64,000 nt of DNA from positions 1-64,000 of the forward strand of contig MDLA01000103.1 in NCBI GenBank assembly GCA_001730015.1, read 5' to 3'. Below are positions 26,527 through 35,155 of the stretch, one piece after another. The translations under genes were made by a program, and so were the position numbers. Positions within the stretch are counted from its first letter, which is position 1, and the number at the start of each line of letters is the position of its first letter. The DNA is from Chromatiales bacterium (ex Bugula neritina AB1). Its GTDB lineage: Bacteria; Pseudomonadota; Gammaproteobacteria; Granulosicoccales; Granulosicoccaceae. The notes beneath the pieces were generated by a model. It saw only the letters and a program-made list of their open reading frames with translations, ran no database searches and had not been told where the DNA came from.

Positions 26527-27186
26527 ATGGCTAGTTCAAGTGGTGCTTCACGGTTGCGATACGTTGCGGTAGAAGGCCCGATCGGGGTTGGCAAGACAAC
26601 TTTGGCGCGGCGTCTTGCCGAGTCGCTTGGTTCGAAGCTGATTTTGGAGGATCCGGCGAACAACCCTTTTCTGAACGATTTTTACGCCGATCCGCGGTGC
26701 TATTCACTGGCGACTCAGCTTCACTTTCTGATGTCGCGCCGGGAATCGATGAGATATATCACCGACAGAGCCGATGCGAACACGTGGGTATCGGACTTCG
26801 TGTTCCAGAAAGATCAGCTTTTTGCCAGCCTGACTCTGGATGAAAAGCAGTTCAGGTTGTACCGGACGATCGCCAGCGAACTGGCTTTCGATCTGGTGTT
26901 GCCGGATCTGGTTGTTTATCTGCAGGCGCCTTCAGATGTGTTGTTTGATCGTATCGAAAAACGCGGGAAATCTGCAGAGCAATCGATAGCCAGCAGCTAT
27001 ATCGCGCGCTTGCAAAATGCGTATAAAGAGTATTTCCACAACTATAGCGATACATCTGTATTAATTGTTAACGCTGCAGAGATTGATTTTGATGATAACG
27101 ACGCCGATTATGAGCAATTGCTGGAGCGAATAGTGGCAATCAAGGCAGGCCGGCATTATTTCAACCCCAGTCCCATGGCAGTGTAA
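26527..27186 (+). CDS. Deoxynucleoside kinase family protein
   Basis: The 219-residue P-loop kinase has YVAVEGPIGVGKTTLARRLA near residue 12, FLNDFYADPRCYSLATQLHF, the Glu/Arg substrate loop VSDFVFQKDQLFA, and VVYLQAPSDVLFDRIEKRGK before a lid rich in basic residues. The dNK family (PF01712) phosphorylates deoxyribonucleosides; substrate cannot be told from sequence. This type is commonly found between folK/pcnB and panB/panC genes. ATG at 26527 follows AGAGAGA. It is 27 bases ahead of the response regulator. Confidence 0.88.
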   Translation: MASSSGASRLRYVAVEGPIGVGKTTLARRLAESLGSKLILEDPANNPFLNDFYADPRCYSLATQLHFLMSRRESMRYITDRADANTWVSDFVFQKDQLFASLTLDEKQFRLYRTIASELAFDLVLPDLVVYLQAPSDVLFDRIEKRGKSAEQSIASSYIARLQNAYKEYFHNYSDTSVLIVNAAEIDFDDNDADYEQLLERIVAIKAGRHYFNPSPMAV

Positions 27187-27213
27187 AGACTATCAGGTTC
27201 CAAGGAGAATGAA

Positions 27214-27921
27214 TTGGCCGACACACAAATACTTCGAATAGGTATGCTTGAGGATGATGTAGATCAGGCAAACCGCACCAGTGGCTGGATTACTGAGCGC
27301 GGTCATCACTGCGAAGTATTTCATGAGCCCGATGCTTTTCAACGGGCATTTCGCAAGACCAGCTACGACATAATTACGCTGGACTGGAATCTGCCTGATG
27401 CCACCGGCCTTGAGATTCTCAAATGGCTCCGGCAAAGCCTGGTCAGTGATGTGCCGGTCATATTCATTACTGCGCGGCAGGGTGAATCCGATATCGTTGC
27501 GGCACTTGAAGGCGGGGCGGATGATTATCTGGTAAAACCGGTTCGGCAGTTTGAATTACTGGCGCGCATTGGTGCTCTGGCCAGGCGAGCTCAGCCTGAG
27601 ACTGAAATTCTCGAGCATGACCCCTATCGATTCGACACCAGTAACCGGCAGATTTCGGTTGGTGATGAAGTAGTGAAACTGACAGAAAAAGAATACGATC
27701 TGGCGCTGTTTTTATTTCGTAATCGCGGGCGTGTGCTGTCGCGACAGCATTTGTTAACTTCAGTCTGGGGTACGTCTGCAGAATTGAATACGCGCACTGT
27801 CGATACTCATGCCAGTCGGCTGCGGAAGAAGCTCGGTTTATCTGCGACTGAAAAGTGGAAGCTTACCTCGATTTATCAGCATGGATACCGTCTGGAAGAG
27901 CATACAAATCAAGGGAGTTGA
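27214..27921 (+). CDS. OmpR-family response regulator
   Basis: The 235-residue protein has a receiver domain with the acidic pair LEDD, phosphoacceptor Asp57 in LDWNLPDATG, the Thr in VIFITARQGE and the Lys in DYLVKPVRQFELLAR. The C-terminal winged helix has KLTEKEYDLALFLFRNRGRV and RTVDTHASRLRKKLGL. The start is TTG at 27214 behind AAGGAG. It is the first of three cotranscribed genes with a LysM-FecR protein and a CHASE2 kinase, its likely partner. It may act on envelope functions. Confidence 0.9.
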   Translation: MADTQILRIGMLEDDVDQANRTSGWITERGHHCEVFHEPDAFQRAFRKTSYDIITLDWNLPDATGLEILKWLRQSLVSDVPVIFITARQGESDIVAALEGGADDYLVKPVRQFELLARIGALARRAQPETEILEHDPYRFDTSNRQISVGDEVVKLTEKEYDLALFLFRNRGRVLSRQHLLTSVWGTSAELNTRTVDTHASRLRKKLGLSATEKWKLTSIYQHGYRLEEHTNQGS

Positions 27922-27963
27922 TTTCAGCTTCGAGCCATTTCTGTTTCTTTGGAGCCTTTGAAG

Positions 27964-29379
27964 ATGAAAGACACCAGTGATGAAAGTGCGGCGTTGAATA
28001 CGGCAGCTTCCGCCATTCGACGCGCTCTATGGCGTTTGATTTGCAGATTCAGGCGGATCGATGTCGATAAGCACATTTTAGCTTTTGCATTTGTCACCAC
28101 AGCTGCAATAACACCTGCCTTATTCGCTGACGATTCCACGCTTTCTGACAGTGCTGGCGATCTACGGGTTGTAGTTCGGCCTGGAGATAACCTGACTCTA
28201 ATTGCCAAACGCGAACTCAATTCCTTTGAAGCATGGAGTGAGATTGCAAGGTTTAACAAGCTTGACCGCCCCGATTTACTGCAACCTGGCGATGTAATAT
28301 TTATCCCGTACAGGTTACTGCGCGAGCACAATTTTGCCACGGTCGTGTTTTCCAAAGGTGAGGTTTTTAACCTTCATGATGGAGAAAAAAAGGCGCTGGT
28401 TAAAGGTGATTCTATATTTCCCGGCGATTTAGTTACTACCGGCGCAGACGGATTTGCAAGTCTGGCATTTAAAGGTGCATCACTCGTTAACATTCAACCC
28501 GAAAGTGAAGTGCTGCTTGAAGTACTCGAGTGTGTTAACGAAGAGCGATCATGTTCTGTGGGTCTAAGTGCAATGTCAGGTCAGCTCAATCTCAATGTAG
28601 AGAACGATGGGTTTGAAAAACCAGTCAGGTTTATTATCAATACTCCCTATGCCAGCGCCGCTGTCCGCGGTACGAAGTTTGACTTTGATACGCTGGAGGG
28701 GAACGTGCTGGGTGTAACAGATGGCGAAGTACAGATTAACATTGATGGTGAGTCGGTTGTTGTGCCGAGCGGCAAGGGAACTCTCAGTGGGCCGGGCCGT
28801 TCGATACAGGATCAATTCAATTTGTTGCCGGCACCCACGCTGTCTCCCGCCCGGAGATTGAGCCCGGAAGACTATTTCAGCTGGCAGGAACTGGATGGTG
28901 CAGAAAACTACCGGGCTGTTATAGCTAAACTAGCCACACGCACAGAGGTTGTGCGGCGAATGAGTGGGAGTGATAACTATATAAAAACAAGCGTTGCTCC
29001 GGGTCGTTATCTGGTTCAGGTTCGCGGTATTGATTCCCGAGGATTGAAGGGTTTTTTTGCAAGCCAGGAAATCAGGGTTCAGGCAATTGATGAAAATATT
29101 ACCCCGCCTGAGTTGGATATTGAATTGGCTGATGAGATTCTGCGTATCAAGCCGATAGGAACCGGAATACTAGAAGTACGGATCAGCGAATCATTGCACA
29201 CAGTCGGCGAGGATGATGTACTGCTGAACGATGAGTCGTATGAGCTTATCGCAGGGGAAACTTTTGAGGCCCGTGTCGATCCGACACAACCCCTTTACAT
29301 CATTGCAAGACTAATCATTGATGATCTCACGGTTTCATCATATGGCGCTTTATACGTCTATGCCGGGACTGAGCGATAG
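27964..29379 (+). CDS. LysM-FecR domain envelope protein
   Basis: The 471-residue protein has a hydrophobic segment near residues 40-58 (ILAFAFVTTAAITPALFA), consistent with a late signal or anchor. A LysM domain follows (VVVRPGDNLTLIAKRELNSF to LLQPGDVIFIPYRLL). Then comes a FecR domain (GEKKALVKGDSIFPGDLVTT, FKGASLVNIQPESEV, TPYASAAVRGTKFDFDTLEG). The C-terminal third has WQELDGAENYRAVI-type beta repeats like fibronectin III folds. LysM suggests peptidoglycan binding. It lies between regulator and kinase, so it may be a periplasmic sensory partner or the output. ATG at 27964 has GGAG 10 bases before. Confidence 0.85.
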   Translation: MKDTSDESAALNTAASAIRRALWRLICRFRRIDVDKHILAFAFVTTAAITPALFADDSTLSDSAGDLRVVVRPGDNLTLIAKRELNSFEAWSEIARFNKLDRPDLLQPGDVIFIPYRLLREHNFATVVFSKGEVFNLHDGEKKALVKGDSIFPGDLVTTGADGFASLAFKGASLVNIQPESEVLLEVLECVNEERSCSVGLSAMSGQLNLNVENDGFEKPVRFIINTPYASAAVRGTKFDFDTLEGNVLGVTDGEVQINIDGESVVVPSGKGTLSGPGRSIQDQFNLLPAPTLSPARRLSPEDYFSWQELDGAENYRAVIAKLATRTEVVRRMSGSDNYIKTSVAPGRYLVQVRGIDSRGLKGFFASQEIRVQAIDENITPPELDIELADEILRIKPIGTGILEVRISESLHTVGEDDVLLNDESYELIAGETFEARVDPTQPLYIIARLIIDDLTVSSYGALYVYAGTER

Positions 29380-29391
29380 CTGGCAAATTAG

Positions 29392-32025
29392 ATGGTAGTT
29401 GCAGAAAATACTGTCCGCCGTGGCGGGCGTTTCGGGTACATTACCCTTGCCGGGTTCTATATCTTTTTTGCTGCATTAACTTTTTTGATGCATATGGGAG
29501 AGGTGACCCTGAAGATGGATCGCCTGATCCATGATAGCTGGGTGCGATTGGGGCAGTCGACTCCGCCGGATGATCTGATTGTTGTAGGGATTGATGGACG
29601 TAGCGTTGCGGAGAATGGTCGATGGCCGTGGTCGCGGCTTGATCAGGCTACCATAGTCGATAACCTGACTGCTGCGGGTGCCAAAGTAATTCTTATCGAT
29701 ATTCTGTATTCCGAGCCGAGTTTAAATGCGCCGGTTAAAGACGCCAGGCTGGCATTTTCCATCGAGCAGTCTGGTCGGGTGATACTACCGGTACATACGG
29801 AAGGTAAAGGTGCGGAGATAGCATCCGGGGAAAGCCTGCCTATTCCGCAAATGGCTTCAGCTGCGATGAATCTAGGGCATGTTTTTCTGCCTATAGACAG
29901 CGACGGAATTGTGCGTCGTGTATTTTTGAAGGCCGGATTTAATAAGCCACACTGGTCAATGCTATCCCTTGTTGCGATGGAAAGCCTCGGGGAAGAACCG
30001 GATTTTCTACCTGGTTTGAGGACCAGCCGGATCGATCATGCCGGTGAGTGGGTGGGTGATTATGAGGTTTTGATTCCTTTTCATGGTCCGAAGAATACGT
30101 TTAAAACAGTATCCGCTGTTGATGTTTTAAACGGAAATTCTGATCTGTCCATTTTTCAGGGAAGCACGGTTTTTTTCGGCTTGACTGCAACAGGTCTCGG
30201 AGACGCCGTACCGACCCCGATTCTGGGGCTTGATCAGCCTATACCCGGCGTAGAAGTTCATGCGAATATTTATAGCGCCCTCAAAGCTGGAAATCTGATT
30301 GGTCAGGTGGGTAACTGGCTATCCTATTTGTTGGTTGCTGTATCCATTGCTGTGCTTCTGGCAATTTACTCCAGGCTTAGACCGCGATGGGGCTTGCTTG
30401 CTACCGTATTGCTGGCGTTGTTGCCGATCCTGCTGAGCTACGTTTTGTATCGAATTGTGAATATCTGGTTTGCCCCGCTGCTGGCGGCTATTCCGATACT
30501 ACTGGCCTTTCCGTTATGGAGCTGGCACCGGCTGGAGTTCGCCTCGCGATTTTTGCGCACTGAGACAAATAAGCTCGCCATCTATGATGACGATATCGGT
30601 GTTAGCGCCCGTCTGCCGCTGGAAAGTATGTTTGAAAATGCTGCTAATCATCTGGGGCTGAAAAAATGGCTTCTTCTGTCAGATAACACACTTCGATCGG
30701 CTGGAGATATTACTGGTTTTCTTCCGGAAAAAGTGACGAACTTTGACTGGTCAGTGAAGGATGGTCTGTGGGTAAAACGCTACCCTTCTTCTACACCGTT
30801 TGTTGTAGCTTATGACTTTGATGACGCTGGAATGAATAAACGTTTTTCCAGTTTTTTAGATAATGCTTCGCGGGTCCAGCGTCGGATTGAGCTTCCGGAT
30901 ACCGGCGGCACTATTGAGAGTTTTCAGGTCGATGCGGATCGATTAAGCAAGCAAAATCAGCACATGATGCAACTGAAGGTGCTTAGCGATAATATTTTTA
31001 ACGGTAGTCCGGCCGGGCTCATTGTCTGGAATGCAGTGGGTGAGCTGATGCGCTGTAATGATCTGGCTCTTGAGATGTTTCAGGATATACAGCCAGAGAC
31101 TCGAACAGTACAGGAGTTTTTTGTGAGTCTGGGGAAGGATCCCTACCGTATAGATCGTGAAGCTTTTGATTCGTTAATGAAAGACGGGCGCAATTGGCAG
31201 ATCAACTTTATACGTGAGTCACATGAACTTGTTATTGATTTTAATGTGCTCGGAGATGAGATGACTGATCGACTGATTGTTGCCAGTGCCGTCGATTTAA
31301 GTGAAATACGCAGAGCGGAGCGCTTGCGGAGTGAGCTTATAGAGTATTTGTCCCATGACTTGCGATCGCCTCTTATATCGTCGCTTTACCTTGTTTCGAC
31401 GGAGCGTGAGCAAGCAGCTAAAGGTAAAGATCCGTCGTCACTATTACAGGTTGAAGCAAATATAAATAGAACGCTTAATATGATAGATGATCTGCTGGGC
31501 TTAACCCGGGCCGAGAATCTTGTGGTGGATCATCTGCAACCGGTATTCTTTGAGAATATTGTTGAGACTGCAATGGATCAACTGCAACCGCAGGCCGTGC
31601 AAAAAAATATAGTGCTGAAAACTCAGCATATTGACGAAGATGTCTGGTTGTCTGCCGATTCTAGTTTGCTCGAACGAGCATTTGTGAATGTTGTTGGAAA
31701 CGCAATCAAATATTCTCCAGAGGGTTCACTGGTAGAAATAGTAACTACGCTGGAAGCGGATAGCTGGATTATTACCCGGGTTATAGATCAGGGAATTGGA
31801 ATTCCGGAGTCCCGAATTGGTAAATTATTTGAGCGCTTTCACCGAGACCCTGAAGCGCAGAAACAATTCAAAGGCACGGGGCTTGGTTTGGCCCTGGTGG
31901 CGACGGTGGTTCGACAGCACGGCGGTGTTGTATCCGCCAGCAGTGTTGAAGGACAGGGTACAACAGTAGAGCTGCGTTTGCCTGTTTTGGAAATAGAGTC
32001 GGATAGCGCGGCGTCGAACGCTTAA
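29392..32025 (+). CDS. CHASE2-domain sensor histidine kinase
   Basis: The 877-residue membrane kinase has an N-terminal span, a large periplasmic CHASE2 domain (MDRLIHDSWVRLGQSTPPDD, VVGIDGRSVAENGRWPW, VILIDILYSEPS) up to about residue 300, then three spans typical of CHASE2 proteins (WLSYLLVAVSIAVLLAIYSR and two more). A cytoplasmic PAS-like stretch is near 535-640. The dimerisation helix has His655 in YLSHDLRSPLISSLYL. The ATPase has NVVGNAIKYSPEGS, DQGIGIPE and GTGLGLALV. It starts 13 bases after the FecR gene. The ligand is unknown; the adjacent LysM-FecR protein points to the cell wall. Confidence 0.9.
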   Translation: MVVAENTVRRGGRFGYITLAGFYIFFAALTFLMHMGEVTLKMDRLIHDSWVRLGQSTPPDDLIVVGIDGRSVAENGRWPWSRLDQATIVDNLTAAGAKVILIDILYSEPSLNAPVKDARLAFSIEQSGRVILPVHTEGKGAEIASGESLPIPQMASAAMNLGHVFLPIDSDGIVRRVFLKAGFNKPHWSMLSLVAMESLGEEPDFLPGLRTSRIDHAGEWVGDYEVLIPFHGPKNTFKTVSAVDVLNGNSDLSIFQGSTVFFGLTATGLGDAVPTPILGLDQPIPGVEVHANIYSALKAGNLIGQVGNWLSYLLVAVSIAVLLAIYSRLRPRWGLLATVLLALLPILLSYVLYRIVNIWFAPLLAAIPILLAFPLWSWHRLEFASRFLRTETNKLAIYDDDIGVSARLPLESMFENAANHLGLKKWLLLSDNTLRSAGDITGFLPEKVTNFDWSVKDGLWVKRYPSSTPFVVAYDFDDAGMNKRFSSFLDNASRVQRRIELPDTGGTIESFQVDADRLSKQNQHMMQLKVLSDNIFNGSPAGLIVWNAVGELMRCNDLALEMFQDIQPETRTVQEFFVSLGKDPYRIDREAFDSLMKDGRNWQINFIRESHELVIDFNVLGDEMTDRLIVASAVDLSEIRRAERLRSELIEYLSHDLRSPLISSLYLVSTEREQAAKGKDPSSLLQVEANINRTLNMIDDLLGLTRAENLVVDHLQPVFFENIVETAMDQLQPQAVQKNIVLKTQHIDEDVWLSADSSLLERAFVNVVGNAIKYSPEGSLVEIVTTLEADSWIITRVIDQGIGIPESRIGKLFERFHRDPEAQKQFKGTGLGLALVATVVRQHGGVVSASSVEGQGTTVELRLPVLEIESDSAASNA

Positions 32026-32219
32026 GCGATGTGACACAGATCAAGGTTGTCTGTTGCTTTGTGAACTGATTCCGTTTTCAGGCATATCCGGTATGCTAAT
32101 TTTCGTTGGCACCGCAGTATTTGCAGCGTTGTAAATGGTTGGTTGTTAGATTTTGGTGTTCAAAATTCAGCGATCAGAAAGTCTTGTAATAAGAAGTTAT
32201 CCTAAGTATTTGGAGAAGT

Positions 32220-32606
32220 ATGATGTTCCAAAAAATAAGTTCCGCAGTATCGTTTTTTCTCTTCGTTTTTTTTGCCTCTTCAGTTTTTTCTGCGCAGCTG
32301 GTAAATATAAACACGGCTAACGCACTGGTGCTTGCAGAGGGCCTTAATGGCATTGGATCGGCGAAGGCGCAAGCCATCGTAGAATACCGTGAGCAGCATG
32401 GTGATTTTGTCAGTGCAGATGAGTTGATAAATGTTTCCGGTATCGGTCCAAAGCTTGTCGAACGAAATCGTAGTGTCATTTCAACCGGTGAGGTAGCGAC
32501 ATCAGGTGGCTCCGTTGTAACGCCGAAAATACAGACGCCAGCGAGTACAGCGGTATCAACTGCTGTTCCCGTGGCAACGGACGCACCAGCGCAAACGTCC
32601 AACTAG
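32220..32606 (+). CDS. ComEA-like helix-hairpin-helix protein, exported
   Basis: The 128-residue protein has a signal peptide (SAVSFFLFVFFASSVFSAQ) and tandem helix-hairpin-helix motifs in LVNINTANALVLAEGLNGIG and ADELINVSGIGPKLVERN. ComEA binds incoming DNA in the periplasm during natural transformation; many short homologues exist whose role is unproved. A Thr/Ala/Val-rich tail of about 45 residues is unusual for the minimal form. Two adjacent ATGs (32220, 32223) follow GGAG. No other competence gene is in the window. Confidence 0.85.
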   Translation: MMFQKISSAVSFFLFVFFASSVFSAQLVNINTANALVLAEGLNGIGSAKAQAIVEYREQHGDFVSADELINVSGIGPKLVERNRSVISTGEVATSGGSVVTPKIQTPASTAVSTAVPVATDAPAQTSN

Positions 32607-33385
32607 GTAGTCTGTTTATATCTATCGAAATTCAAATCTGGATTGCGCGCCGGAGTCTATGAATTGATGGGCTTTGGCGTTGCCTTTGATAGTTTCAGGC
32701 AAACGGGTAAGGCGTGAGAGTGCCGCTATGAAGCGGTGCTCAATTTCTCGTTGATTTTTTTCGATTGATATTGCTCCATTTGTACGTTATTTCTTCGTTT
32801 TCCATGGTTCTGATTTATTCTGTCCGGAGATGTAGCGATCACTGTGCGTGTCTGCGTACCTGATACGATGTTTGGCACCAATCTTGGTGTATTCGATTCA
32901 AAACTGAGCATTGTTGTTTTAAGGTTCGCTGGCTGAGAAATAGCGTTGCTGTGTTCCTAAGGATAGAGCTCCGACGCTCATTGGCGCATTTGCAACGAAT
33001 CCTGCTGCATTGACGGCCTGAATCCCGGTCATTCATGTTTTATCGTCTGATGGTCGCTGTGTTCGCCAGAGCATAGGGTCACCAGGAAAGTTTGCTACTG
33101 ATAGTGGAACCTGTGGGTCTACATGGAATCTGTGGTTTACTGCTGCCTTTTGTCGATGAGTACCTGTTGCTGTCAGCTTTGCCTGACTACTGCAAAACGC
33201 CCCGTTACCTGTCGAGGGAATTTGCTGGTTTCATTAAAACTAAAATCGTTTCATGCGGGGTGCAATGGTCCCGACAGCAAATCAACTCTGCCTGCTGCCC
33301 GCCTGATCCGGTGTGTTATGGTTTTGAAATCAACAGGCGTAATTCAATTGAATAACATAAACACCCTTGTTCACCGTGAGCGATT
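32607..33385. other. 779-base gap with no convincing gene
   Basis: Several frames of 60-90 codons exist on both strands but none has a ribosome-binding site, a start with codon bias or a recognisable product. No tRNA-like or terminator-like fold was obvious. It is the longest empty stretch in the window and may be a degraded gene or carry RNA I could not see. Confidence 0.5.
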
Positions 33386-35119
33386 GTGATCGTGCGGAGA
33401 TTTTACCGATCCAGATTTGGTTTTTTCGCACTGGCTCTGCTGACCGGTTTGCTTGTCGGTGTGACGACTGTTGTACTGATAGAGTGTATCTCTGCTTTAC
33501 AGGATGCGGTGTTTACCCGGTATGGCGCGGACAAGATCTCCTGGCTTGCGGGTAAGTCAGACTGGTCAATATTTTTCGCTCCTATTCTTGGCGGCATCGT
33601 AGTTGGTGTACTTCTTCGCAATGTGCCGAATAATCGCATTCACGGAATTGCTGACGTAATGGAAGCCAGTGCGATGCGTGCCGGGCGCATGGATGTTCGT
33701 TCAGGTGGAATTGCTGCGGTGGCGGTCTGGGTATCTCTCGGGTCTGGCGCACCACTTGGGCGTGAGGGGCCGGCGGTGCATATAGGGGCTTCGATAACCG
33801 CCTGGATCGCGGAAATACTTGATTTAGATCGAACCCAGTCTCTGACCCTGCTGGGGTGTGCGGCAGCTGCTGCGGTTACAGCTTCTTTTAACACACCGAT
33901 TGCGGGTGTTCTTTTTGCGCTTGAAGTTGTTCTGGGTTATTACGCTTTGCGCGTTTTTGCACCGATAGTAGTCGCCGCAATGGGCGCAGTGATTATTCGA
34001 CAATCTGTTTACGGTAACGGAGCTGAATTTAGCATGCCGGACTATGCCATTGGTTCATTGTGGGAGCTGATTGCTTTTGCTGTGCTCGGGCTCGCGGCGG
34101 CTGTTGTGGTTCAGCTATTTATTTATTGTGTCATTGCCGCACAGTGGTTCTGGCAAAAATCACGGGTGCCGGTGTGGGCACGGCCTGGACTGGCCGGTAT
34201 TCTGATCGGCGGAGTAGCACTTTATCTACCGTTGAGCCTCGGTGTGGGGTATGAAGGAACTTCACTCGCCCTTAATCAGCAATTGCCTATTGCGCTGATG
34301 GCCGGGTTGCTTCTGGCCAAACTTATTGGTGGCTCTATTGCGCTTGGAAGTGGCTTTGCCGGTGGTGTGTTCAGTCCAAGTCTGTTTATGGGGGCGATGC
34401 TTGGCGGGGTTTTCTGGTTTTTTATTAATTGGATGTTTCCGATGCAAACCTCAATGCAAGGAGTGTATTCGGTGGTGGGTATGGCGGCATTTGCTTCCGC
34501 TATGCTGGGTGCTCCGATATCAACCTTGTTGATTGTTTTTGAGCTGACTGTTGACTACGATCTGGTTATAGCGGTAATGCTGGCATCAGCTATGGCGAGT
34601 ACTTTTATGCAAGTGATGCCCCATGGCTCATTTTTCCGCTGGCAGTTGCACAGGCGTGGAATTAATCTGCAGACCGGCAGAGATCAAAGTCTGCTTCGCA
34701 CCCGCAATATAGATAAACTGGTAACGCAGAACTATATAAGGGTTGCAGCACAAACCAGTGTTACAAAGGTGGAAGAGGCGATGTATGCAAGCAAGCACTA
34801 TATCGCTGTATTAGAAAACGATCAGAAAGAATTTGTTGGTAGCTTGTCGACCGATGATGTCGTCGCCTGTGCCGCTACAAGTGGTAGAGATGTGCACTGT
34901 GAACTGGCGAAAAACGATACTGAGCATGTTATTCCACAAAGCACCAGTTTGCTGGCGGCTTTGCAAAAGCTCAATGATCTCGAAAGCACCTATGCGCCAG
35001 TGGTTCGAACCGGCGGTGAAACGGTTGAAGTGGTAGGTGTTATCTACAAGAGTGATGTTCTCAATGCCATGTACGATATGGTACGAGAAGCACGTTCCGA
35101 AGAGTATGGCGTGACCTGA
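33386..35119 (+). CDS. ClC-family chloride channel/transporter with CBS pair
   Basis: The 577-residue membrane protein has the ClC signatures GSGAPLGREGPAVHIGA (variant of GSGIP and GREGP, the anion site) and SFNTPIAGVLFALEVVLGYY. The late GSGFAGGVFSPSLFMGAMLG is the third anion-binding segment. About ten membrane helices are followed by a cytoplasmic CBS pair (NYIRVAAQTSVTKVEEAMYA and onward to residue 570). Whether it is a channel or a proton exchanger cannot be settled by eye. The start is probably GTG at 33386; a nearby GTG is possible. Confidence 0.92.
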   Translation: MIVRRFYRSRFGFFALALLTGLLVGVTTVVLIECISALQDAVFTRYGADKISWLAGKSDWSIFFAPILGGIVVGVLLRNVPNNRIHGIADVMEASAMRAGRMDVRSGGIAAVAVWVSLGSGAPLGREGPAVHIGASITAWIAEILDLDRTQSLTLLGCAAAAAVTASFNTPIAGVLFALEVVLGYYALRVFAPIVVAAMGAVIIRQSVYGNGAEFSMPDYAIGSLWELIAFAVLGLAAAVVVQLFIYCVIAAQWFWQKSRVPVWARPGLAGILIGGVALYLPLSLGVGYEGTSLALNQQLPIALMAGLLLAKLIGGSIALGSGFAGGVFSPSLFMGAMLGGVFWFFINWMFPMQTSMQGVYSVVGMAAFASAMLGAPISTLLIVFELTVDYDLVIAVMLASAMASTFMQVMPHGSFFRWQLHRRGINLQTGRDQSLLRTRNIDKLVTQNYIRVAAQTSVTKVEEAMYASKHYIAVLENDQKEFVGSLSTDDVVACAATSGRDVHCELAKNDTEHVIPQSTSLLAALQKLNDLESTYAPVVRTGGETVEVVGVIYKSDVLNAMYDMVREARSEEYGVT

Positions 35120-35137
35120 AGCCCTTCAGGGTCACGC
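35109..35137. terminator. Convergent terminator overlapping the clc stop
   Basis: GCGTGACC (35109-35116) pairs with GGTCACGC (35130-35137), enclosing TGA...TCA; the ClC gene's stop codon lies inside the hairpin. It sits between the converging ClC and 3-hydroxyacyl-CoA dehydrogenase genes and can serve both. U-tract is weak. Confidence 0.6.
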
Positions 35138-35155
35138 GTTATTGCTTGGAAATAT

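Noticed and set aside
33092..33389. Overlapping plus-strand frames of 87-88 codons before the ClC gene
   Set aside because: Two frames overlap, neither with a ribosome-binding site, and neither product resembles any family.
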